DNA of 59,567 nt from Bdellovibrionota bacterium. Lineage in GTDB: Bacteria > Bdellovibrionota > Bdellovibrionia > Bdellovibrionales > JAEYZS01. Shown piece after piece: positions 52,394 to 59,567 of this stretch; position 1 is the first letter of the stretch, and every line of letters begins with the position of its first letter. Under the pieces are notes generated by a model. That model was not told the origin of the DNA. It did no database searches and saw only the letters and a program-made list of their open reading frames with translations. A program made the position numbers and the translations under genes. The stretch covers positions 233,184 through 292,750 of the forward strand of contig JAZKEU010000008.1 of assembly GCA_040386775.1 (NCBI GenBank), in the 5' to 3' direction.

Positions 52394-54504
52394 TTTTTCT
52401 CCTTTTGTCCAAGAGACTGTAGGTATGCTATCAGCGCAATAATTTCTTTCTGCTCAAGCTTATCTACTGCAACGCCACTGGCTTTTAAATTTTCTGCGAT
52501 GGATTTTGCTTGTTCTTCAGCATCAAGATCAGCCCTAGAAAGCTCTTCATCTGTATACGGAACCCCTAGGCTCTTCATGACAGATAATTTTTTTCTCAAA
52601 ACTAAGAAATCTGTTTTGTTTTTAGCTAACCAAGGATACGCCGGCATAATTGATCCCGGAGTGACAGCTCTTGGATCAATCATATGACGGTAATGCCATA
52701 GGTCTGGATATTTTTTCCCAAGGCGAGAAAGGTCAGGGCCTGTTCTTTTTGATCCCCACTGAAACGGTCTATCCCACATTGACTCTTCGATAGTAGATGC
52801 ATTTCCATATCTTATTACTTCAGCTGGTAATTTTCTGATCATTTGAGAATGACAAACATAACAGCCTTCTTTGATATAAAGGTCTCGCCCTGCCAGTTCC
52901 AATGCTGAGTACGGATCAATCACCTTTATAGGATCAACATATTTATGCAAAGAAAGTGTCGGTACAATTTCAATGACTGAACCTACAGCAATTGCAATGA
53001 ATGAAAGCACACTGAATAAAAGTCCCATGCCCTCTAATTTTTTGTGCTTAGTCCCTGTTGTATTATCAAATTTAATTACCTTTGCTGCTAAAAGCTCTGC
53101 CTTCTCTTTTTTAGGAGCCGCCTGAATTGTCTTATAGATATTGTAAGCTAACAAAATAAATCCAGCTAAATAAAACGCTCCACCAATTGCACGCACCCAG
53201 TAAAGAGGTACAATTCTTGTTACAGTTTCTACAAAATCTGGATATACTAATTTCCCTTTTTCATTCAGTGCCAACCACATCAATCCTTGCGTGATTCCCG
53301 CCGTAACCATAGATATGTAATATAAAAGTATCCCTAGTAAGCCCAACCAGAAGTGAACTGTCGCCAATTTCACGCTATGTAATTTTACATTCCATAAACG
53401 AGGAACTAGATAATAGATCATGGCAAAAGTAAGGAAACCATTCCATCCCAATGCACCACTATGAACATGGCCGATAATCCAGTCCGTGTAGTGACCGATT
53501 GCGCTTACGGATTTAATGGATAAAAGAGGACCTTCAAAAGTTGCCATCCCATAGAATGTTATCGCTGCAACCATAAATTTAATGATCGGATCATCACGGA
53601 GGAGATGCCATGCGCCTCTCAAAGTCAAAAGACCATTGATCATCCCACCCCAACTTGGTGCCCATAGCATAAGTGAGAAAACCATACCCAATGTTTGCGC
53701 CCAATCAGGCAAAGCTGTATAAAGCAGATGATGAGGACCTGCCCAAATATAAATAAAAACTAAAGACCAAAAGTGTATAATTGAGAGTCGATATGAATAA
53801 ATCGGACGATTCGCCATCTTGGGCATGTAATAATACATGAGTCCTAAGAACGGCGTTGTTAAAAAGAATGCAACAGCATTGTGACCATACCACCACTGAA
53901 CGAGTGCATCTTGAATACCCGCATAAACAGGATAACTTTTTAAGAATGTCACTGGAAGTTCAATCGAGTTCACAATATGCAGCACTGCTACGGTAATGAT
54001 CGTGGCAATATAAAACCATATAGCAACATACATATGCTGCTCACGGCGTTTTTTTATAGTCCCAAAAAAATTAATTGCAAAAACAACCCAGATCAATGTG
54101 ATTGCAATATCAATAGGCCATTCGAGCTCTGCGTATTCCTTGGATTGAGAATAACCTAGCGGTAGCGTAATTGCTGCAGCTACAATGATTAGCTGCCAGC
54201 CCCAAAAATGAATTCCACTTAAAACATCCGAAAACATTCTGGTTTTAAGAAGCCTTTGAGATGAATGATAAATACCTGCAAAAATCGCATTTCCTGCAAA
54301 AGCAAAAATTGCAGCATTGGTATGAAGAGGTCTAAGCCTTCCAAAAGTAATATACTCGCTATTTAAGTTGAACGGCCAATAAGCTAATTGCAGTGCTGCC
54401 AGTAAACCAAAGAACATGGCTGCTCCTGCCCATACCATCGTAGCTAGTAGAAATTTCTTTACGATATCATCATCGTAAGAAAAATACTCGTAGTTATCCT
54501 TCAT
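52390..54504 (-). CDS. ccoNO: CcoN-CcoO fusion, cbb3 cytochrome oxidase
   Basis: 704 residues from ATG 54504, chosen because AAGGAGAG lies just upstream. Residues ~1-470 are CcoN: 12 helices, heme and Cu ligands in PLHTNAAIFAF, WWYGHNAVAFF, WAGPHHLLYTA and IGHVHSGALGWNG. Residues ~490-704 are CcoO: one helix then CYVCHSQMIRK with the c-type heme near 547. Elsewhere these are two proteins; CcoNO fusions occur in several groups. It reduces O2 at very low concentration and pumps protons. Confidence 0.97.
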   Translation of the reverse strand: MKDNYEYFSYDDDIVKKFLLATMVWAGAAMFFGLLAALQLAYWPFNLNSEYITFGRLRPLHTNAAIFAFAGNAIFAGIYHSSQRLLKTRMFSDVLSGIHFWGWQLIIVAAAITLPLGYSQSKEYAELEWPIDIAITLIWVVFAINFFGTIKKRREQHMYVAIWFYIATIITVAVLHIVNSIELPVTFLKSYPVYAGIQDALVQWWYGHNAVAFFLTTPFLGLMYYYMPKMANRPIYSYRLSIIHFWSLVFIYIWAGPHHLLYTALPDWAQTLGMVFSLMLWAPSWGGMINGLLTLRGAWHLLRDDPIIKFMVAAITFYGMATFEGPLLSIKSVSAIGHYTDWIIGHVHSGALGWNGFLTFAMIYYLVPRLWNVKLHSVKLATVHFWLGLLGILLYYISMVTAGITQGLMWLALNEKGKLVYPDFVETVTRIVPLYWVRAIGGAFYLAGFILLAYNIYKTIQAAPKKEKAELLAAKVIKFDNTTGTKHKKLEGMGLLFSVLSFIAIAVGSVIEIVPTLSLHKYVDPIKVIDPYSALELAGRDLYIKEGCYVCHSQMIRKLPAEVIRYGNASTIEESMWDRPFQWGSKRTGPDLSRLGKKYPDLWHYRHMIDPRAVTPGSIMPAYPWLAKNKTDFLVLRKKLSVMKSLGVPYTDEELSRADLDAEEQAKSIAENLKASGVAVDKLEQKEIIALIAYLQSLGQKEKK

Positions 54505-54655
54505 GCATCTCTCCTTTTTCATCATCATTGAGCATTTTTAGAGCAGGCGTATCCAAATCATCAAATTGACCAGAACGATTGGCCCATAAAAAATAAATTA
54601 AAAAAACAAAACCCAAAAGCAAAGCTAAAGGAATAAGTATGACCAGAATATTCAT
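54494..54655 (-). CDS. ccoS: cbb3 oxidase assembly protein CcoS
   Basis: 53 residues. One N-terminal helix (LVILIPLALLLGFVFLIYFL), then WANRSGQFDDLDTPALKML, the defining CcoS pattern with the Gln-Phe-Asp-Asp-Leu segment. It is needed for cofactor insertion in the oxidase. Its start overlaps the ccoI stop and its 3' end overlaps the ccoNO start by 11 bases. GGAG stands before the ATG. Confidence 0.93.
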   Translation of the reverse strand: MNILVILIPLALLLGFVFLIYFLWANRSGQFDDLDTPALKMLNDDEKGEMHEG

Positions 54656-56715
54656 CTCACTCCTCTCAAAGTATTTAGCAAAATTACAACCGAACTGATG
54701 GGCATTAGAATAGCAGCAATCAATGGATTGATTGCTCCTGTCAGAGCAAAATAGCCGGCAACAAAATTATAGAATAGAGATATTCCCAAGTTAGTGTAGA
54801 TTGTAGAACGAACTCTTTCAGAGAGATTAAATAAAAAAGAAATTTGACTAATCCCACTCTTCAGAAGGTAAGCATCACTGCTGTCAGCGCTCATCTGCAC
54901 GGAACCTTGCACTGAGATTCCGATGTGCGCCGATTGCAAAGCTAAGACATCATTTAAACCATCACCCACCATTAAAGCAGGATGATATTTTCTTACCCAG
55001 TCTTTTTTCATATCTGGTGTTTGATCATAGAATACATTTTCGATACCGCATTCGCCGGCAACTTCTTGCGCAACGAGAGAAGTATCTCCCGTTAATAAAA
55101 ATATATTTTTATCTTTACTTGCAAGCCTTGAGATTTCAGATTTGCTATCCATTCGAACTGAATCTTCAAAATATACTGCCAACACAGGTTCGTTATTTTT
55201 GTATAGAACCGAGGACATTCGCTCTGAGTCTACATTTTTAAGAAATCTATATGTGTCATCGTTCCATTGCGCTTGAATTCCTATGCCAGGAATTTCATAA
55301 GCAGAAATCTTTAAATCAGAATAATAATTGATATATTTTTTCCTTAGAGCAAAGGCTATCGGATGCTGAGAAACCAGTTCCATATTGAGCACAATATTTA
55401 TGAGGTGCGGATCATAAGGCACTGTTCGCTGTACGCTGATCTGCCCATGTGTGAGGGTGCCTGTCTTATCAAAAAAAATATTTTTTACTTGTAAAAGTCT
55501 ATCAAAAATATCTTTTTTATAAACAAGTATACCTGCTTGATTTGCTCTGTACACTCCTAACAAATAAGCGAGTGGCGTACCTAAAGCCAAAGCACAAGGA
55601 CATGCAACGATCAGCAAAGCTAACGATCTCTGAAAAGCTTGAAAAGAATCAACCTGAGCAAAGTAAATTCCAAAAACTATCGCCACTGTAAAAACAGATA
55701 AAATAAAGTAATGTGAAAATCGATCCGTAAAGTGCACAAACTCACTTTTAGTCTTTTTTATATCTTCTAATTTTTTTTGAAAATTACAAATTCTGCTATT
55801 CTTATAAGTTTCAAGGACCTCAACTGAACACTTACCGGATATTAAAATTGCTCCGGATTGTATAATCATATTTTTTTGATAGTCTTTTGGATATGTTTCG
55901 CCTGAGATCAAAGACAAATTCCATTCTGAAAAATCAGAAGATATTTTTGATTTCACAGGTAAAGCTTGACCTTTTGTTAAAGTCAGTTGATCTCCCACCA
56001 AAAGAAACTCTTTCTTTTTTGATCCTTCATAGTGTGTCAATTGATATGGATGATTCAATCCAAAATCTGTATCTGAATATGTAGCAATAAAGTTTTGCTG
56101 AAGCTTATTCAAAAGATATCTAGCAGATAAAATAAGAAATATAAAACTCGCAGTAGAGTCATAATAGAGATGATCGTACTCTGCTTTAAAAAGATTCCAC
56201 GTTGAAAATGCAAACCCCGTGATTAGCGCAACAGTTATAGGTAGATCAATACTTAATGACTTTGCCTTAAACGAGCGCCACGCATTTTTGTAAAAATCCT
56301 GCGCTGAGTAGATCATAATTGGCAAAAATAGAGCAAACGCCAGATATGAAAAATAATGTTTATACTCTGTCTCAACCCCTGAGTACAAAGGCACTGTCGC
56401 CAGCATTATATTTCCAGCGCAGAATCCTGCAACACCCAGCTTACTCAAATGCTCTCGATTGGACCTCTTGTTGGCCTCAAAAATTTCTGCTTTGTCCTCT
56501 AAAAACTCAGCCTTAAAGCCTAACTTTTTAATATAATCTACGACTTCATTTGGAGTTGTCTGTTGATGGGTTTGGATTTCTACAAGCGACTGTCCAAAAT
56601 AGACATGCGCAGACTTTACTTTGTCATCGTAGTTAGAAAGGTTCTCTAACTTCTGAATGCACATACTGCAAGTGATGCCACGAACATGAATGAGGTACTT
56701 ATTATCAGCTTTCAA
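54652..56715 (-). CDS. ccoI: copper P1B-type ATPase of cbb3 assembly (CcoI)
   Basis: 687 residues starting at TTG 56715 with GGTGG upstream. The N-terminal metal domain has GITCSMCIQKL. The transport helix has CPC (IVACPCALALGTP, near 372), the phosphorylation site is FFDKTGTLT near 417, and the hinge is MVGDGLNDVLALQSA. Together with the ccoSNOQP genes this is the copper exporter that supplies or removes Cu for CcoN. It is the first gene of the operon here, where most bacteria place it last. Confidence 0.95.
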   Translation of the reverse strand: MKADNKYLIHVRGITCSMCIQKLENLSNYDDKVKSAHVYFGQSLVEIQTHQQTTPNEVVDYIKKLGFKAEFLEDKAEIFEANKRSNREHLSKLGVAGFCAGNIMLATVPLYSGVETEYKHYFSYLAFALFLPIMIYSAQDFYKNAWRSFKAKSLSIDLPITVALITGFAFSTWNLFKAEYDHLYYDSTASFIFLILSARYLLNKLQQNFIATYSDTDFGLNHPYQLTHYEGSKKKEFLLVGDQLTLTKGQALPVKSKISSDFSEWNLSLISGETYPKDYQKNMIIQSGAILISGKCSVEVLETYKNSRICNFQKKLEDIKKTKSEFVHFTDRFSHYFILSVFTVAIVFGIYFAQVDSFQAFQRSLALLIVACPCALALGTPLAYLLGVYRANQAGILVYKKDIFDRLLQVKNIFFDKTGTLTHGQISVQRTVPYDPHLINIVLNMELVSQHPIAFALRKKYINYYSDLKISAYEIPGIGIQAQWNDDTYRFLKNVDSERMSSVLYKNNEPVLAVYFEDSVRMDSKSEISRLASKDKNIFLLTGDTSLVAQEVAGECGIENVFYDQTPDMKKDWVRKYHPALMVGDGLNDVLALQSAHIGISVQGSVQMSADSSDAYLLKSGISQISFLFNLSERVRSTIYTNLGISLFYNFVAGYFALTGAINPLIAAILMPISSVVILLNTLRGVR

Positions 56716-56840
56716 TTTCCACCAATTTAAATTGCCAACTCATACCTAAAAACTACTCAAAACAAGTGGTGGACCTACTTTGGATATAGCTTTAGATAAG
56801 AGCGGCACCTTCAAGTCTAGTAGAGTCCTCACTTTAAAAT

Positions 56841-56854
56841 ATGATCCAGATCAT
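56841..56854 (-). promoter_or_regulatory. FNR-type box upstream of the cco operon
   Basis: ATGAT-CCAG-ATCAT carries the FNR half-sites TGAT and ATCA with the proper 4-bp gap. It lies 126-139 bases before the ccoI start and just after the stop of the FNR-like gene. If it is centred at -41.5 the start point would be near 56806, leaving a ~90-base leader. Confidence 0.75.
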
Positions 56855-56867
56855 GTTTTAAATTTTA

Positions 56868-57539
56868 TTAATATTCTTTAGAGATATTGGATATAGCCTG
56901 ATCATCGGCAATTCGAATGAGACGCCCTTCTTGATGAATAAATCCTTCGCTTTCAAAATGCGCAAGAGTTCTCATTACTGTTTCTGGAGTTGTGCCAATC
57001 CATTCTGCAATGTCTTTACGAGTCCATTTGGACTCCGGCAATTCATTTTTAAAATATATCAAAGCTTCAGCAACTCTACTCTTAACAGGTTTAGATATGA
57101 TTGAGGTCATCCTATCTTCAGTACTGTGGATCTCTTTAGAGACTTGCTTTAGAATACTCAAAGCAAGGTCTGGTTCTTTAGCCATTAGTTCTTTGACAAT
57201 ATTTTTCGGAATGAAGCAAACCTCACTGTTTTCCTGAGCGACAGCCGTAGCGTGGTATTTTTCTTCCGCGAATAAGGCTCGATAGCCAAGCATTTCTCCG
57301 GCTTTATGAAATCTCAGGATAACTTCATTTCCCTCTTCATCTATGTGATTTAACCTAATGATACCATTATCGATACAGTAAAGACCTTGAGGGCTATCAC
57401 CTTCACGAAAAATAGTTTCACCTTTTCTATATGTGACGTGCTTTTTGTTCTCGTTTAAAAAATTTAAATACTTTTGCTTTAAGTTACAAAAGTGCGAATT
57501 TGAAAGACTAGCGCAATTTCCGCAATCATCTGATTTCAT
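56868..57539 (-). CDS. fnr: FNR-type oxygen-sensing transcription regulator
   Basis: 223 residues from the ATG at 57539; an upstream frame extension lacks Cys motifs and looks spurious. N-terminal cysteines at residues 6, 9 and 18, and a fourth near 107 in NSEVCFIP, placed like E. coli Cys20, Cys23, Cys29 and Cys122 that bind [4Fe-4S]. The cyclic-nucleotide-like fold follows, then the helix-turn-helix TRKDIAEWIGTTPETVMR with the DNA-contacting Glu and Arg; the usual Ser between them is Met. It should respond to oxygen and bind TGAT-N4-ATCA, such as the site 14 bases from its stop. Confidence 0.9.
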   Translation of the reverse strand: MKSDDCGNCASLSNSHFCNLKQKYLNFLNENKKHVTYRKGETIFREGDSPQGLYCIDNGIIRLNHIDEEGNEVILRFHKAGEMLGYRALFAEEKYHATAVAQENSEVCFIPKNIVKELMAKEPDLALSILKQVSKEIHSTEDRMTSIISKPVKSRVAEALIYFKNELPESKWTRKDIAEWIGTTPETVMRTLAHFESEGFIHQEGRLIRIADDQAISNISKEY

Positions 57540-57665
57540 ATCAACCACCAATATGATTACTATCCTCCTCAAATTTGACGAACTCAAAAGGTTTAATAAA
57601 ATTTAAAAATTAAAATGTAGCTTTATGAATTCGGAGCGCAGCGCGATGTAAATGTAGGGTAAAAA

Positions 57666-57691
57666 AAAGCCCCAGCTTGAACCGGGGCTTT
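57666..57691 (-). terminator. intrinsic terminator downstream of the DEAD-box helicase
   Basis: AAAGCCCC and GGGGCTTT flank a ten-base loop; on the minus strand seven or more T follow. It ends the helicase transcript whose stop is at 57719. Confidence 0.9.
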
Positions 57692-57718
57692 CTTAATATC
57701 AAATCTTAAAATAAATTA

Positions 57719-59446
57719 TTATCTACGCGGTCTGCTACGTTCGCTGCTTGCGCTGCGAGGTTTGCGTGCGCCACTAAATGAAGATCTGTCACCTTCTTTA
57801 CGGGGCTTGCGTTCTGAGCGTTCTGCTCTTTCGCCTCGGTCAGCAGTTGCCGCTCTTGCAGGTCTTTCGCTACGCTCCGGTCTATCCGCACGATCAGCTC
57901 TTGGACCTCTACGTTCAGATCTCTCACCGCGATCATCTCTCACGTCAGCTTTGTATCCACCGCCGCGATCATCGCGTCTTCCATATCCACGGCTGCCGCC
58001 CTCTCCACGATCGTCACGTCTTCCGTATCTTCCGCCGCCGCCACCGCCGCGTCTTGATCTGCTCACTCCGCCACCAGTTCCGCTTCCACGGTTACCAGCA
58101 CCAAGAGTTAATGGCTGAATGTCTTTTTGGAATAATAGATCGCTATAATCAGCAATTAACATTGCCGCCAAAATTTCATTAGGAGTTTTTTCTTTGATTG
58201 CAGAGACTGAATCTTCAACCATTTTTAAAGCTTTATTGAATAAGAATTCGTTTTCAGTCGCCTTAACCAAGTTTTCTTGAATGCTTGCGATTTTTTGTAG
58301 AGCTAATTTTTGACCAGATGGAATTTCTAATTTTTCCATTTGAACTTTCAATTGGCCTTGGATTCTGTGCATGTCTCTCACTTCTTGATTAGAAATGATG
58401 TTGATTACAGTTCCAGATTCACCATTTCTTCCAGTTCTTCCGATTCTATGAGTATAAGTGTCTACAACCCACGGCATAGTGTAATTGATCACGTGAGTTA
58501 ACTCTTTAATGTCGAGTCCTCTAGCTGCAACGTCAGTTGCAACTAGAATTCTTACAGCGCGCTTTCTAAATCTTGCCAGTGTAGTTTCTCTTTCTTGTTG
58601 AGTTCTATCACCATGGATCGCTTCTGCAGCGAATCCTCTTTCAGTAAGGATTCTTGTAAGAGTTGAAACCTGAGATTTCATTTCACAGAAAATTAGACCG
58701 TAGAAATTGTCGTCTGCTTGAAGAATACGAGTTAAAACTTCCGCTTTATCTCTTTCTGGAACAGCAATGTACATTTGCTTAACGTTGCTATTAATTTGAT
58801 CTTCTTTTTTGATTTCTGTTGTTTCAGTTACTTTTAAATAGCTATTCGCAATTTTTGAAACTTGTGAGCTCATTGTTGCTGAGAATAACCATGTTTGTGG
58901 GTGCGTCTCTTGTCCTTTAGTCGCTTCTAATATGAACTCGAGGTCATCTTTAAATCCACGAGAAACCATTTCATCAGCTTCATCAAGCACAACCACTTGT
59001 ACGTTAGCTAGTGACAATGCTTTTTTCTCGATGAAATCAACTAGTCTGCCTGGAGTTGCAACAACGATGTGCGCTCCTCTTTTTAGACCACTCAATTGTG
59101 TCGAGTAGCTAGCGCCACCGTATACAGTTACAACTTTGATATTTTTTTGACGACCGAAGTTTTGTAATTGAAGTGATACCTGTTGAGCCAATTCTCTTGT
59201 TGGGCTCAATACCAATGCTTGAATTGCATTTTTGTTTGCATCAATCTTTTCGATGAGAGGCAATCCAAATGCTGCTGTCTTTCCTGTTCCTGTCGGAGCA
59301 AGACCTACGAAATCATCTTTTGATTTTAAAAGTTTTGGAATGGTGTTCACTTGAATTGGTGTTGGAGTTGTAAACTGCATTGTCAGCAAGTGTTTTACAA
59401 GTTCAGGATTTAATCCTAGATCAGAGAAAGTCATTGTTTGGTTCAC
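57719..59446 (-). CDS. DEAD-box RNA helicase with long RG/RD-rich tail
   Basis: 575 residues, GTG start at 59446 set by AAGGGA upstream. Helicase motifs: Q motif TPIQV, APTGTGKT near 50, VLDEADEM, FSATMSSQ, and HRIGRTGRNG in domain 2. Residues ~445-575 are a disordered tail of Arg, Gly, Asp, Glu and Ser (GRYGRRDDRG, RGPRADRADRPERSERP), which can bind RNA and promote condensates. It resembles the DeaD/RhlE group used in cold adaptation and RNA turnover, but has no DbpA-like fold. The first bases of the window's last 121 bp are its leader. Confidence 0.95.
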   Translation of the reverse strand: MNQTMTFSDLGLNPELVKHLLTMQFTTPTPIQVNTIPKLLKSKDDFVGLAPTGTGKTAAFGLPLIEKIDANKNAIQALVLSPTRELAQQVSLQLQNFGRQKNIKVVTVYGGASYSTQLSGLKRGAHIVVATPGRLVDFIEKKALSLANVQVVVLDEADEMVSRGFKDDLEFILEATKGQETHPQTWLFSATMSSQVSKIANSYLKVTETTEIKKEDQINSNVKQMYIAVPERDKAEVLTRILQADDNFYGLIFCEMKSQVSTLTRILTERGFAAEAIHGDRTQQERETTLARFRKRAVRILVATDVAARGLDIKELTHVINYTMPWVVDTYTHRIGRTGRNGESGTVINIISNQEVRDMHRIQGQLKVQMEKLEIPSGQKLALQKIASIQENLVKATENEFLFNKALKMVEDSVSAIKEKTPNEILAAMLIADYSDLLFQKDIQPLTLGAGNRGSGTGGGVSRSRRGGGGGGRYGRRDDRGEGGSRGYGRRDDRGGGYKADVRDDRGERSERRGPRADRADRPERSERPARAATADRGERAERSERKPRKEGDRSSFSGARKPRSASSERSRPRR

Positions 59447-59567
59447 AGGTAGTCCCTTATAGATTTTTGAATGTGAGTTTTTCTTATCAATTTCAGATGA
59501 AGTGCACTATATAGCTTTTCGCGTTAAAATGCTAAAAATAAAGGACTATTGTAAATATTATGGGATG
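59447..59567. other. upstream region of the DEAD-box helicase gene
   Basis: 121 bp to the window end. It has no coding frame of note. An AT-rich segment (TATATAGC around 59510) may hold a promoter; nothing more can be said. Confidence 0.3.

Noticed and set aside
57762-58182. Two long open frames on the plus strand opposite the helicase tail
   Set aside because: They mirror the low-complexity Arg/Gly codons of the helicase tail and have no ribosome site or recognisable domain.
1-59567. CRISPR arrays, insertion sequences, prophage or attachment sites
   Set aside because: No regularly spaced repeats, transposase, integrase or phage structural genes were seen on either strand.

Overview
The window reads as a chromosomal segment of a low-GC Gram-negative aerobe. 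The gene content points to a member of the Bdellovibrionota: many secreted proteins and lipoproteins, an AgmX/PglI-type domain, a CcoN-CcoO fusion oxidase, several peptidases and peptidoglycan-active enzymes, and many clade-restricted hypotheticals. This placement is an inference; no rRNA or other marker here settles it. I see no phage, insertion sequence, CRISPR array or integrase, so it looks like ordinary core chromosome with a few clade-specific modules.

Layout. 1-4 kb: a J-domain protein cut by the window edge, ferrochelatase with an internal cysteine cluster, a membrane hexapeptide-repeat transferase, a secreted trypsin-like protease and BolA. 4-9.5 kb: a Rep/UvrD helicase, fumarase with a coupled unknown gene, an EVE-domain protein and glutaredoxin. 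9.5-16 kb: a G-rich intergenic stretch ending in a strong terminator (candidate ncRNA), tRNA-Val(GAC) with an unusual C33, lipoproteins (OmpA-like, CsgG-like, M64 peptidase), LipB, and a small stress-type cluster (glycine-zipper and BON proteins). 16-24 kb: an AgmX-like protein, a Y-family polymerase, a lytic transglycosylase and two large tandem paralogous membrane proteins that share a C-terminal Cys-x-x-Leu-Phe ending. 23.4-26 kb: an outer-membrane-protein/MerP-like/MerT-like metal operon, divergent from an ECF sigma factor and a coupled membrane protein (probable anti-sigma), around a perfect TGTGACA inverted repeat. 26-35 kb: an M23 peptidase, a thioesterase, a CorA transporter, a response regulator and a hybrid histidine kinase, a YdjM-like protein and a secreted unknown. 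35-44 kb: a housekeeping run on the minus strand (RluA-type synthase, dnaE, guaA, guaB, gamma carbonic anhydrase, miaB). 44-50 kb: small clade proteins, a histone-H1-like protein with a zinc-knuckle motif, and a thiolase-scoA-scoB operon. 50-57.6 kb: a complete cbb3 oxidase operon in the unusual order ccoI-S-NO-Q-P-G, preceded by an FNR-type regulator and an FNR box. 57.7-59.4 kb: a DEAD-box RNA helicase with a long RG/RD-rich tail.

How parts work together. The FNR-like regulator keeps four cysteines placed as in E. coli FNR and sits directly upstream of a TGAT-N4-ATCA site in front of the cco operon, so oxygen control of the high-affinity oxidase is well supported. The ECF pair and the metal operon share a symmetric promoter region. 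The response regulator and hybrid kinase are neighbours and probably related in function. The thiolase and CoA-transferase genes together allow acetoacetate to be activated and split to acetyl-CoA.
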